Shown: piece after piece, positions 43,534 to 53,110 of the stretch
Layout: every line of letters starts with the position of its first letter
Numbering within the stretch: position 1 is the stretch's first letter
From: Mayamaea pseudoterrestris
Lineage: Eukaryota; Bacillariophyta; Bacillariophyceae; Sellaphorales; Sellaphoraceae
NCBI GenBank assembly: GCA_027923505.1
Contig: BROI01000016.1
Span: forward strand, 434,001-498,000
Length of the DNA: 64,000 bases
Reading direction: 5' to 3'
Notes under the pieces: generated by a model
Seen by the model: only the letters and a program-made list of their open reading frames with translations
What the model was told of the DNA's origin: nothing
Database searches by the model: none
Position numbers and translations under genes: made by a program

Positions 43534-43541
43534 TACCGGTA
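43534..43541 (-). promoter_or_regulatory. TACCGGTA octamer upstream of UCH gene
   Basis: 75 bp upstream of the preferred start codon at 43459 and inside the alternative longer frame. Confidence 0.35.
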
Positions 43542-43747
43542 CGTCTCAGGAATACAATCCGTCCGTCCATCGTCCGAAGCGTGGGCCTAGCGACTAACTG
43601 GAACCTTGTAGACTATCCTCGTCGTACCAAAGTGCAACGTCATTGACTGAGCAGATATGTAAGGCTTGTGCATAAATTGATTATATGTGTCTACTAGTAT
43701 TATCATTTCCCTTATGTATCGGCGCTCTCAATAGTAGCTAAATTAGG

Positions 43748-45528
43748 CTAATATGCATGCATCAACAGCAATGAACTGCCAGCGGCAGCAATTGCCAGCA
43801 GGACGCTCATGCTTTTCCGACTCGTGGCCTTGGAACTATCCCGAATGGCGGAATTGTCTTGGTCCCAGTTGAATGGCGTAGGTTGCGCTGTTCGTCGCGG
43901 CAAAGCCGTATCCAAACTTAGCGGCGACAATGTGGGAGCGTCCGACGGAACGTCGCTCGCATCCGTGGTAAACGTCAAGGTGGGCACTTCCGTCACGTCG
44001 CGGCCGGAGCTAGTTTTGGAAGCAGTCGGCGTCAATGGAGCAACCGTTGGCTCCTGATACTAGTTGGCGACGTTGCGGGCGATGCAGTAACATCTGCGGC
44101 ATTGTCATTTCCGCCATCATCCAACAGTCCCACCTCGCAGCACTTGAGAAAGACTCCATTCGCCGTGGGGCAACATTCACCCTGCAGCTCGAGCGCAAAG
44201 CAGCGCTTGTAGGCGGAGCAAGTGGTCACGCCGTCAACGGCGTTCTTGGCTGTGGGCGACGACGCTGGTCGGCGCGTTGGAGCGGCTGTCGTTGGTGAGG
44301 TGGGAGCTCGTCCAGTGGGTGCTGCAGCAGGAGCAGCGGGTGTGGCCGTTGCCGTCGAAGTGGACGGAGCAAACGTGGTTGTAGAGAAAGCAGTCGGCGA
44401 TGGCGCTGGAACCGACGCAGTGGGCGTACTGTCACCTGCTGCACCAAGCTGAATGCTATATTCCACATTTGAATCTGGGCAGGTGAACACAAAGTCAACC
44501 AAGTAGTCCTTCAGCGTGAGATCCGAATTCAATAGTCCAAAGTGACTCTCCACACCATCCGTCGTCTGATCCTGCTCCGACCTCCAATCGTTGTCAATGC
44601 CTGTAAACCAATAGTAGTTCCAGTTTAGTTGCCTATCCATGCGGCAGTAAAAGTCCATCAAGTATTGCGCCTGGTTGGCTGGACTGGCAACGCTCGTTTG
44701 ATCACTGGTTCCATCCGATGGCCAGCCCGTTTCGCCCAAAATAAAGGACTTGCCGTTGGACTGCGCCAAAATGGGATCCATTTGCGCCTCCAGGTATGTT
44801 ACGGCAGCGTCAATGTCTTGCGACTCCCAGTATGGGAATGCTGGAACGATAATGGATTGAAGAGGGAAAGCGGTGAGATTCATGCGTCTGCATCATCTTG
44901 AACACCACCATCCTTGGCATCAATCTTTCAACTTACAATTCACCACCACTTGATCTCCAGCAAAGAGCTGCGGATACTGTATGTAAATATCATCAATGTC
45001 GCAGATTGATACCGGAATATCCGTCATGCCGCCATCCTGCATGACTTGCTTGACCTGATCAAAGTATTCCACCATGACATTTGCACTGACATCCTTGCGA
45101 TAGACGGCTTCCGAACCAACCGTCACGCCCACAATCGTCGACGAGTCAATCATGCCATTGTCCATCATGTTTTGCAGCGTCGCCACTTCCGCTGCAAAGA
45201 CTCCTTCGTCGTCCGACACCCACAGTCCCAGCAAGACTTGCATGTTCAACGTTTTTGCCGCTTGCACAACCTGCATTCCCTGGTTGCAGTCGGAGAGCGA
45301 CAGTATGCGGACGCGTTTCGTCAAACCACGCAAGGCTTGCAAGTCTTGCAGCACTTGATTGTCTGATTTACACTTTGTTGCGTCCCAGTCGGGTCCCTGG
45401 CGGTTGCTGTAGTTAATGCCGTATAGTTGGATTGGTTCGGCGGCGGAAGCGAATGCAGCAAGAGACGCGAGTAATATGCAAAATGGTAGTAAATGTAGCA
45501 GACTGCTGCTGCGAGATAACCTTGTCAT
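43748..45528 (-). CDS. Secreted GH17 beta-1,3-glucanase-like protein, GPI-anchored
   Basis: Three exons: 44937-45528, 44134-44840 and 43748-44053; introns of 96 bp (phase 1) and 80 bp (phase 0); 534 aa. A signal peptide (LLHLLPFCILLASLAAFASA) precedes the GH17 barrel: IQLYGINYSNRQGPDWD, RVRILSLSDCNQG, VTVGSEAVYRKDV (acid/base Glu, Ser for the usual Asn), VVVNSFPYWES across splice 1, and FILGETGWPSDG (nucleophile Glu). A Pro/Thr linker leads to a Cys-rich module (CSAYKRCFALELQGECCPTA, FLKCCE), then a second linker and a GPI-like tail (MSVLLAIAAAGSSLLLMHAY). Intron 2 is inferred: without it the frame stops at 44032, and its removal (GAG|GTGGGA...TATCAG|GAG) restores the tail. It likely cleaves or remodels beta-1,3-glucan at the cell surface. 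Confidence 0.85.
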
Positions 45529-45944
45529 ATTTGCAAAAATGCTTTCAGTATGATGCAGTCTACTATTTCACAGCCTGATGAAACAATGACAACGCTATTG
45601 GCTGTTGCAAATGATGCGCTGATTGTTACTTTCTCCTTATGACTTGTCTGCAAGTTAACTAATAAGCAAATGATGAAGCTTCCTCGATTCGTCGAACGTC
45701 TCTCGACGAAATTGTGGAGCCGAATGGAGAAGAAAGCTTCCGGATTGCGTGACCCTCCATGGTTGCGACCAACAAGACTCGCGCGCGCGTGACGTGGTTT
45801 GAGAACCGGTACGATATGTAGCTTGACTGGCGCGCTGAGTTTCCGTTGAGATTTTGAATGTGGCGTGTCGGTTCGAACGACCATGACGAAAACCATGCAT
45901 GGCCAATAAAGTGAAGTCGCTGCTTTTTAGATATATACGAGAAC
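45529..45944. other. Divergent intergenic region
   Basis: Upstream regions of the GH17 gene (-) and a sulfotransferase-like gene (+). AACCGGTA at 45804, GCGCGCGCG at 45780. Small frames on the - strand look like chance. Confidence 0.45.
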
Positions 45945-46996
45945 ATGACTACGTCATCCAAGCATGTCTTTTTGGTCAGTATCTTTGGAATATTTGGGCT
46001 AAATTTGGTTCGCTTTCGTTGGAACGTTGAGGAGCAACGTCGCGTTTCGCTCGCACCATCAGTGCTTCGTCCCTTGCAAGCGCCAAACGTTGACAAAATT
46101 GATGATACAACAATGGATATAATTAAGAACGAGTCTCTTGCAATAGAATCAAACAAACCAACATTTGTCATTGTCATGGGTTTGGAAGGAACGGGTCATC
46201 ACTTGCTGTCGGCGCTGCTGCGCGACTCGCCCACCATGCAAACCGTGCACCGCCTCGGCTTGCTCACCAACTTGAACCGGCTCCGCGGGTTCTTGCTGGG
46301 AGACGCGGGCATTATGTCGGCTCCCTGCCATGGTTCGTCGCAGCACGCATCCATCAGTGGCGCCGTTCGATTGGCCGTCAAGAATATGAAGAACATGACT
46401 CAAGTTGTTATCGAGCAGCAGCAACATTTGATCATTCCCATCAACGCCATGGGGTACGGCCCCATGGCCAGCTACCCCACGGCGCACGGCTGCAACCGCA
46501 TGAAGTATCCCTCGCTCGACTTTTTTTACGGCATTTGTTTCGCCGCGGAGGCAGACTGCCAGCATGTTTACTTGTCTCGTGAAGCGCAAGACATACTGGC
46601 GTCGACAACAATCAAGCGATCCTTCAATCCGTCCACGCTGGCGGCCATGCATTTGTACACGACGCACTTGCACGTGCTGCACGCGCAACTGTCGCGGTAT
46701 GCGAAATATACGTTGGCGTGTGTGGAACTGTATGAGAATGATGATGATGATGAAGATGGTTCCAACGAGACACGTCACAAACATCGACTCGATTCGATTG
46801 CGCAACTCTCTGGATGGGCCAACGACGCAGAGGCTTTTGCTAGTCATGTTTCCTCCATCTATCATCCACCACAACCAATGACGACGGACGAGCGAGACGC
46901 ACTTTTTCCGGCGGACGAAACCATGTTCATGCAACACTTTGAGCAGTTGAACCACGAGGTGCTGGAGCTGTGCCAAAGACAAGTGGCAAAGAACAT

Positions 46997-47047
<51 letters not shown>

Positions 47048-47054
47048 TGATTGA
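45945..47054 (+). CDS. Sulfotransferase-like type II membrane protein with poly-Gln tail
   Basis: Intronless, 369 aa, ATG at 45945. A short basic start and one membrane segment (HVFLVSIFGIFGLNLVRF) indicate a Golgi type II enzyme. FVIVMGLEGTGHHLLSALL near residue 75 is a P-loop-like 5'-phosphosulfate-binding motif, and SREAQDILASTTIK resembles the 3'-phosphate-binding helix region less clearly. These features suggest a PAPS-dependent sulfotransferase acting on glycans or proteins; the acceptor is unknown. The C-terminus is a run of 16 Gln (one CAA, fifteen CAG) followed by Asn-Asp and the stop. Neighbouring GH17, glycosyltransferase and second sulfotransferase genes are consistent with cell-wall work, but no operon logic applies. 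Confidence 0.7.
47001..47045 (+). repeat. (CAG)15 microsatellite in coding sequence
   Basis: Fifteen perfect CAG units, preceded by one CAA, code for the C-terminal poly-Gln of the sulfotransferase-like protein. A perfect tract of this length is expected to be length-variable between individuals. Confidence 0.95.
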
Positions 47055-47621
47055 GTAAATTATAAGAAGCAGTTATTGGAGCTTGGCAGTCATTGACGAT
47101 GCTTGCATCTTGCGTCTTGCTCACCGCCTTGATGAGAATTCAGTGTTTGCCAGTGATCAAATGACCCTTTGATTGGTCAACAGAATATTCTGACTTGAGT
47201 CACAGCCGCCTCGGAAACGTTTTGCGCATGCTCCGACACGACGTTCCATGGCGCCGGTCGCAGAAGAAACGCTTGCGGATAAAAAGTCATTGACACTAAA
47301 GAGCGTCATACAGCTGAAAACGACAAGAAACGATGCGCCAGGGGTAATAGACAGTTTGAGCTGGCTATTTTTCATTTCCGGGATAATCCATCGCTGATCA
47401 CGTCACCCATCACTCCCAATGGCTTTGCGTGAATCGATAACAAGACGCAGGTGTGCAGACGGACATCGCCGCTGAATTTTGTGTACACGAATACATATAG
47501 ATATATTTTGAAGTCGCTTATCAATATTAAATGCAAAATTGTGGTTATTAACAGTAGATGCTTATCGTCATTCATTCAATTAGTTGTCACTTGTCGTTCA
47601 TTACTAGGTCATCAACATTCC
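47055..47621. other. Intergenic region
   Basis: Between two convergent genes. Short frames on both strands have no recognisable features; TATAGATATATTT near 47498. Confidence 0.45.
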
Positions 47622-47861
47622 TTACGATCCACTCTTGCTCGCCACATTCTGCGCATTCGTTTCGGCTTGGTTCAACTGGCCTAACCAGTACGAGTGGTCC
47701 GTGTTGGTAGGCGCTGTTGCTGCTGCTGCTGCAACTGCTGCGGGCGAAGGTGCTCCGTTTCCTCCCTGCTGCGGATTGGCAGCAATCCAGCCGCGCGGAT
47801 TCTCCTCGGCGTCGCGCAAGCGACCGAGCCAGTAGTTGTTATTGCTGCTTCCTTCCGTCAT
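47622..47861 (-). CDS. Small protein with two YWLG motifs
   Basis: 79 aa from ATG 47861; an earlier in-frame ATG at 47903 would add 14 residues. The sequence has two copies of one motif, NNNYWLGRLRDAEENP near the N-terminus and HSYWLGQLNQAETNAQ near the C-terminus, separated by PRGWIAANPQQGG and an Ala-rich spacer. No signal peptide or membrane helix. I do not recognise the family. The repeat of such a specific motif, YWLGxLxxAExN, argues that the frame is real. It may be a small cytosolic binding protein. Confidence 0.55.
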   Translation of the reverse strand: MTEGSSNNNYWLGRLRDAEENPRGWIAANPQQGGNGAPSPAAVAAAAATAPTNTDHSYWLGQLNQAETNAQNVASKSGS

Positions 47862-48290
47862 GATGATTGTGAAAGAGTAGAGTAGTGTCGATTGGTATCG
47901 CATGCAAGTTTATTTTGTGAGCTGATGCAATGGACGAAGCCCAAAAATCAGCTTCCGACTGCAGTGATTGCTTTCGAAGCGTCGGAGCCAAAGGGCCTCA
48001 CACGTTTGGCGTTCTTCGGCACCCGTGACTCACAAGCGTGACACCGTTCATTCTTGTCACGTCAGCAGTTCGGTCATTTTCGAAACGTGCGTGACCATTC
48101 GAACGTTCGATCGACCATGGAGCATTCGCGTTGCTCGCAAGTGAGCTTGCTAATCGCGCAATGAAACAGGACACGACGAATAGATACAACCCATGTACGA
48201 CACTGAATGATTTGACTATAAACTGATAGCTTTGTGAGGTCAAGGAAGCATCAAGCAAATAGTAACAGTTAGCAAACGCAAGCATTGCGA
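47862..48290. other. Divergent intergenic region
   Basis: Upstream of the YWLG protein gene (-) and the second sulfotransferase gene (+). TATAAA near 48218, about 70 bp from the ATG at 48291, may be a core promoter. Confidence 0.45.
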
Positions 48291-49574
48291 ATGGCTCGCA
48301 TTCTACATGTCACATTGCGGCTCGCCGGAGTCTTGCTGCTTTTGGCGTCGCTGTCATGCATTTTCGTGACGGAGATTCACCGACAGCGGCTGCATCGGCA
48401 GCAGCTCGAGCAGGAAATTTCAAGTCTACAAACGATGCTGTCAAATTTCAAGTCTTTGATTGCCTACAACGAAACGCTACTAAAAGGACCATACGCACTG
48501 CCCCCACTATCCACCATTTTAAACGATGACGGCAGTGTCGTTGGTAATCCCCAAATTTTGCTGCAATTCGCCATTGTCGGTTTCGGCAAGTGCGGCACAT
48601 CCTCACTCATGCACTGGCTGGAAATGCACCCCGAGCTCCAAATGCTCAACCAGGAAGTCTGGGCATTGACGGGTCGCGATCCGGGTCGCTTGATTCGGCG
48701 GCTCCATAGAAAACTGCGGAACCCGCTGCAGCAGCGCGGCTACAAGTGTCCGGGCGACTTGCTGGCGCACTTTGTCATGGACTACTACCGCAACTACTGG
48801 CCGCAGACGAAACTGTTGGTCGGCGTGCGACATCCAATACACTGGTTTCAATCCTTGTACAATTTTCGCATACAAAATTTTAAAAATTTTGCGGAAATAC
48901 CGCATCCCAACAAGTTGATTGGGGTGTGTGAAAGCAAGTGGTCGCTCATTTGCATGGGACGTGGGTTCTTTGGGTATCACTTGATGAAGCTGGGAAAGCA
49001 GTATGCCAACGGTGTGCGCGAAACGTTGGCTTTGGAGCGAAACATGCTGGACTGGATGGGCGCGTCGAACAAGACGGACTTGTCAGTCGTTACGCCACTG
49101 CCGAACCAGTTGTTCATGTTTGAGATTCAGCAGCTGTCCGAGAAGAACTTGACGAGGCATATGCAGTTCAAGTCGGATATTCAGCATTACTTGAACTTGA
49201 CGCATCCATTGACGGATACGGTGCACTTTAAACCAGGCATGGAGTGGCACGAAACACTCCAGCAGCGCAAGGATGCCTTGAAGATTGATATTTGCCAAGA
49301 TCAGTACCTTCCGGCACGATTGATCCTCATGCAAATGTCGCGCATGACGTCGGAATGGATACGAAACGTGTTTTTGGAGCTTCCTGGTGTTTTTGTTTCG
49401 TCCAAGGATCATGTGCGAAGCATTCTGGCGACGGAGTGGATGGTGGATCCGTGCGGTGACAAGGTGGATAGCGTTTCGGAGGCCGAACTTGATCGCATCA
49501 TGGTGGAAACGACGGGCCAGCCATTGGAGGGACTTGCGCTCACGAGGGCGCGATTCAAGGTCCTGACAGCTTGA
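48291..49574 (+). CDS. Golgi-type sulfotransferase-like protein
   Basis: Intronless, 427 aa from ATG 48291; the two codons before it lead from a TTG and are not used. A basic start, a membrane anchor (LAGVLLLLASLSCIFVTEIH) and a Gln-rich stem form a type II layout. LQFAIVGFGKCGTSSLMHWL is the 5'-phosphosulfate-binding loop of PAPS sulfotransferases. TKLLVGVRHPIHWFQSLYNF is the 3'-phosphate-binding motif (R-x-P...S). LPNQLFMFEIQQLSE fits the later core. These motifs are clearer than in the gene at 45945 and are like those of carbohydrate and tyrosylprotein sulfotransferases. The substrate is probably a cell-wall or secreted glycan, by inference. Confidence 0.82.
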   Translation: MARILHVTLRLAGVLLLLASLSCIFVTEIHRQRLHRQQLEQEISSLQTMLSNFKSLIAYNETLLKGPYALPPLSTILNDDGSVVGNPQILLQFAIVGFGKCGTSSLMHWLEMHPELQMLNQEVWALTGRDPGRLIRRLHRKLRNPLQQRGYKCPGDLLAHFVMDYYRNYWPQTKLLVGVRHPIHWFQSLYNFRIQNFKNFAEIPHPNKLIGVCESKWSLICMGRGFFGYHLMKLGKQYANGVRETLALERNMLDWMGASNKTDLSVVTPLPNQLFMFEIQQLSEKNLTRHMQFKSDIQHYLNLTHPLTDTVHFKPGMEWHETLQQRKDALKIDICQDQYLPARLILMQMSRMTSEWIRNVFLELPGVFVSSKDHVRSILATEWMVDPCGDKVDSVSEAELDRIMVETTGQPLEGLALTRARFKVLTA

Positions 49575-49848
49575 TGAAACGTTTTGAATCTTTGCTGTGA
49601 ATACAAACTACCACAATAGGGTACAGCCTTGCTTGTCTCGACGAGAAACTGAAACTCGTCGATGGAGGCATGGTGTGCAGCGGCATCCGCCAGTTCCTTC
49701 CCTCGCTACTCGCCCGTTTCAACGACAATAGTCAGCAACAGCGGGTCTGAAAGGCTTCTAGAATAGGTTTATTAACTAATGGCATTGTTTATGTTTATTT
49801 TATATGGCTTTCAGACGAAATAAATTGCTCTGGTTGCATATCGCATGA

Positions 49849-51122
49849 CTACACCTGCTTTTGAATCGGTATAAAGCTCAGTAAGCCTCCCTTCTTTAAG
49901 GTAGCGGCCGCCGGTGAACCGCCCTTCAACACTCGAATCTCCTCCTGCAACTTTGCGACTTGAGAATTCTTGAGCATAACTTCGCTCTTGTGCAATCGCT
50001 CACGGTTCGTAATTGCCGCATTATGCTGCTGCTCCAAGTCTTGGATCTGCTTCTTGTGCGCATCCTCCTGCTCGTTCATTTTCGCCGTCAGCAGCGCAAT
50101 CTCGTTGAGCAGTTCAATCTCGACCATGGACTGCTCCTCGAGCAAACTGCGATTGACCTTGCCAAGCTCCTTCAAGCCCATTTCCCGTTTGCGCAGATTG
50201 TGCTCATGATGGAGTTCCAGCTCGGTATGCGCCAAAACCTGCAGTAGAGAAACAGAGTGAGAACAGAGGGCCATGCATATATAATGAAATTGCTTCCGAG
50301 TCTTATGTAACGTACCAAGTCACACTTTGTCGCGACGGCGCGACGAAGCTGCCCCGTCAAGTTCTCCAGCTCGACATTCTTTCGCTCAATGACATTCTTG
50401 AGGTTATCAATCTCGTCGTGCAGCTGCTGCATGTGGAGCCGATCATGTGCTCGCTCCAGCAAGTCGACGGTGGTGGCCGAGTCGTTGGAACGCACCGACT
50501 CGTCGTCGTCGTCGCCACTTTCCTCCTCCTCCGATTCATACTCTTCGTCGTCGTCATAATGTTCCTCCTCATTCGCATGCGCCATGGAGTGATAGGCTTG
50601 CTGGTCAAACTCGTTTCGTAGCGTTTCCACCCGATCCTCCTCCTTTTTTTCCTCCTCGTAAAACGTCATGCGGTGACTCGCCGCTGCAGCGCGCTTGGCG
50701 ACTGGCATGGCAAGTTTCGGCTCGTAGTGGTGCTTTGATAAGTTCTTGTGCGGCGGCTCCTCGTAGCTTTCGTCGGAATAGCTGCCGTCGTTGGTGTCGT
50801 CCTGACTGGCTTGGTCGTCGTCGAGCATGCTGCCACCGTCGTCCTCGAGAATTTCGTCGAGCAGCGTATCGTCGTCGTCTCGATTCGTCAAGTCTGTGAG
50901 CAATACAAAAAGGACGTGATGAGAATTACTTCATGTACAATACGTTGCGCCACTCGTTTTTCGTTTTGCACCAAAGCAGCAGTTGCGCGACGCACCGTCG
51001 GAAAGGTTAATGACGGAATGACTGTCAAAATCGCAGGCTACGGTGCGCGGGGATACCGGGTCCGCCAGTAGGTCGGGAAAGCCGCCGGGAGTCAACTTGA
51101 TGTGGCGTGATTTGGTTGTCAT
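49849..51122 (-). CDS. Acidic coiled-coil protein
   Basis: Three exons: 50996-51122, 50316-50893 and 49849-50238; introns of 102 bp (phase 1) and 77 bp (phase 0); joined 364 aa. The first exon (MTTKSRHIKLTPGGFPDLLA...SVINLSD) was found because the second opens at an acceptor (CTCACAG) rather than an ATG; the join reads NLSDDLTNRDDDDTLLD. The middle is very acidic (EEEHYDDDEEYESEEEESGD). From about residue 190 to 345 heptads form a long coiled coil (LHDEIDNLKNVIERKNVELE, LEEQSMVEIELLNEIALLTA). I do not recognise a family. A structural or scaffold role is likely from the coiled coil only. Confidence 0.7.
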
Positions 51123-51455
51123 GGTAAACTGGACTGGTACTATCTTTCTTGCAATCACTGTACTACTTGTCTGGAAGAAGCGAATGAAAGTGAATGTGGT
51201 TGGGTTTGTGCGAGTCGTCCATGCTCATTCGTGCCGAGTCGTCTGGCACACATTTTGAAGTGGCCGGCTGGCTCGTTCGAAAGACTCGCCACGCGACTCA
51301 ACGCGCACGCTGAGAACCAGTGCGACAAAGTGTGACTGCACTTTGTGAAAACGCACCGCGAGCGAGTGGAAAGCCTTTATGCCGAAGAAGCGAGGGTATG
51401 CTCTGCTCATTCATGTAACACTCCAAGAAAACTAAATTGGCGCTTGGAAGCAACC
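51123..51455. other. Divergent intergenic region
   Basis: Shared upstream region of the coiled-coil gene (-) and the GT31-like gene (+). An in-frame GTG at 51345 is not a likely start. Nothing else is seen. Confidence 0.5.
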
Positions 51456-52805
51456 ATGATGGTTTCATTGCCATCGTTGCGTTACTTGGTGGCTGCTGGA
51501 GTCTGTTTCGTCTGCCTGATCCAGATTGGTTTCCAGTCATTCCGGCCGAGCTTTTCACGATTAGACATTTCTGCAGTCCAGTCAGTTCAACGACGAAACC
51601 TGACAGTCCCACTTCGTCCGGCGTGTTTGGAAATTATCAGCAAGGCAAACTTGACAGACACTACTTATGTGAATGTGGCTGGCAATCTCACGGAGCATCC
51701 TCACGTGGGAGCTGTCGATGCTTTTGGCAAGCCTGGCTACGTTCACGACGTGACGGCCCTCCGTCGCAATCCTCCTCCTTCCAATTTTACCGACGAATAC
51801 ATTGCCGAACAATGCCAAGTACAAGATGACGACTACAAGATGCTCAAGCAACGAGTTTCTGTTGATATGGACTATGAAAACGAAAGGCTACGCTCCGGCG
51901 AGCGTCGGCCACGAATTTTGTGCATGATTTACACGTACACGCCGAGCCACTCGCGCATCAAGAATATACGAGAAACGTGGGGGTGCGTGTTGATACTTTG
52001 CATTTGTCAAGCAACTGTCTTGTTATTCGAATCCTCATACTCATTCTCCTCCTTCTTCGTTATGCGCAGTCCAAAGTGCGACGGCTTTTTCGCCGCATCA
52101 GATTCGGCGGATCCTTTCGTCGACAGCGTCAACCTGACGCACCAGGGGCCGGAATCAATGAACAACATGTGGCAAAAGGTGCGAAGCATGTGGAGCTACG
52201 CCTATGACAATTTCTATGAATCGTACGATTGGTTCCACATTGGAGGTGACGACTTGTTTTTAATTGTGGAAAACTTGCGTCGGTACTTGGAGAGCGACGA
52301 GATTCAAGCGGCGCAAAATGGAGGCTTGTTTATTTCAAATGGACCGGAACGAATGCAAGTTCCATTGTATTTGGGAAAACGGTTCCGGTTTGGTGGCAGA
52401 ATACGCACCATTTTCAACACTGGAGGTCCTGGTTACACGCTGAATCGGGCGGCGCTCAAGTTGCTGGTCGTTGACGGACTGCCCCACCACTATGTCCACG
52501 ACGTGACTTCCGCCGAAGATATACGCATCGCCCGCGTGTTTGAAAAGCTTGGTGTGTATCCATACGAAACCAGGGACGAAAATGGTGGCGAGCGATACCA
52601 TCATTACTCTCCCGCCTTTCATTACGACTTTCGACTGAACAAAATCAGCTGGCTGTCGACGGTCATGATTGATCCACTCGAGGGACTGAACCACAGCTCA
52701 CCGCATAGCGTGGCGTTTCATTACGTCAAGGATGATGACATGAGGCGAGCCTATTCACTACTGTATCATGACTGTCCTGCCGACAACACTGTGGACAAGC
52801 GATAG
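51456..52805 (+). CDS. GT31-type (core-1 galactosyltransferase-like) glycosyltransferase
   Basis: Exons 51456-51982 and 52070-52805 with an 87-bp phase-2 intron (GTGCGT...GCGCAG); joined 420 aa. A membrane anchor (YLVAAGVCFVCLIQIGF) and a stem with NFT/NLT sites precede the catalytic part. RILCMIYTYTPSHSRIKNIR followed by ETWG|PKCDGFFAASD across the splice is the C1GALT1/Fringe start. YDWFHIGGDDLFLIVENLR carries the DxD-type metal site (GDD). NTGGPGYTLNRAALKLL and TSAEDIRIARVFEKLGVYP give the acceptor-side motifs with the catalytic acidic residue region. It likely transfers galactose (or a related sugar) from the UDP donor in the Golgi; acceptor unknown. Confidence 0.85.
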   Translation: MMVSLPSLRYLVAAGVCFVCLIQIGFQSFRPSFSRLDISAVQSVQRRNLTVPLRPACLEIISKANLTDTTYVNVAGNLTEHPHVGAVDAFGKPGYVHDVTALRRNPPPSNFTDEYIAEQCQVQDDDYKMLKQRVSVDMDYENERLRSGERRPRILCMIYTYTPSHSRIKNIRETWGCVLILCICQATVLLFESSYSFSSFFVMRSPKCDGFFAASDSADPFVDSVNLTHQGPESMNNMWQKVRSMWSYAYDNFYESYDWFHIGGDDLFLIVENLRRYLESDEIQAAQNGGLFISNGPERMQVPLYLGKRFRFGGRIRTIFNTGGPGYTLNRAALKLLVVDGLPHHYVHDVTSAEDIRIARVFEKLGVYPYETRDENGGERYHHYSPAFHYDFRLNKISWLSTVMIDPLEGLNHSSPHSVAFHYVKDDDMRRAYSLLYHDCPADNTVDKR

Positions 52806-53110
52806 CACATGTCAGAAATGTTTTTGATATGATTTTGATTGACTTTTGCTACCGTTTATACCGTTTTAGGACGGAATTGTTACAAGGCGTAGTGTCTCGA
52901 ACAAACGCTTTTCATTTACATAAGCTACCGTGGTTATGCCTACCTTCTGACGCGGACACGACAGGGACAACGTGAGCTTACTGTAGATACCATTTTAATC
53001 AACAGCATAAATGAAGTTTAAGTATACATTTCTATTAGTAGCAAGGTCTATGCGCTGCCAGACGGGCGTCGTCGTGCAGAAGATTTTATCGGAACGGGCT
53101 CTATGGATCA
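52806..53110. other. Intergenic region between convergent genes
   Basis: 3' flanks of the GT31-like gene (+) and the subtilase (-). No other feature. Confidence 0.5.

Noticed and set aside
43460-43570. 37-residue N-terminal extension of the UCH protein
   Set aside because: It contains the TACCGGTA motif found before other genes and has no targeting character; the shorter protein matches the family length.
44841-44890. Alternative acceptor (GATGCAG near 44887) for GH17 intron 1
   Set aside because: It would bring in an immediate stop in phase; the acceptor at 44841-44842 gives VVVNSFPYWES, which fits GH17.
45860-45890. GGTTCGAAC resembling a tRNA B box
   Set aside because: No matching A box or cloverleaf stems around it. 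No tRNA could be supported anywhere in the window.
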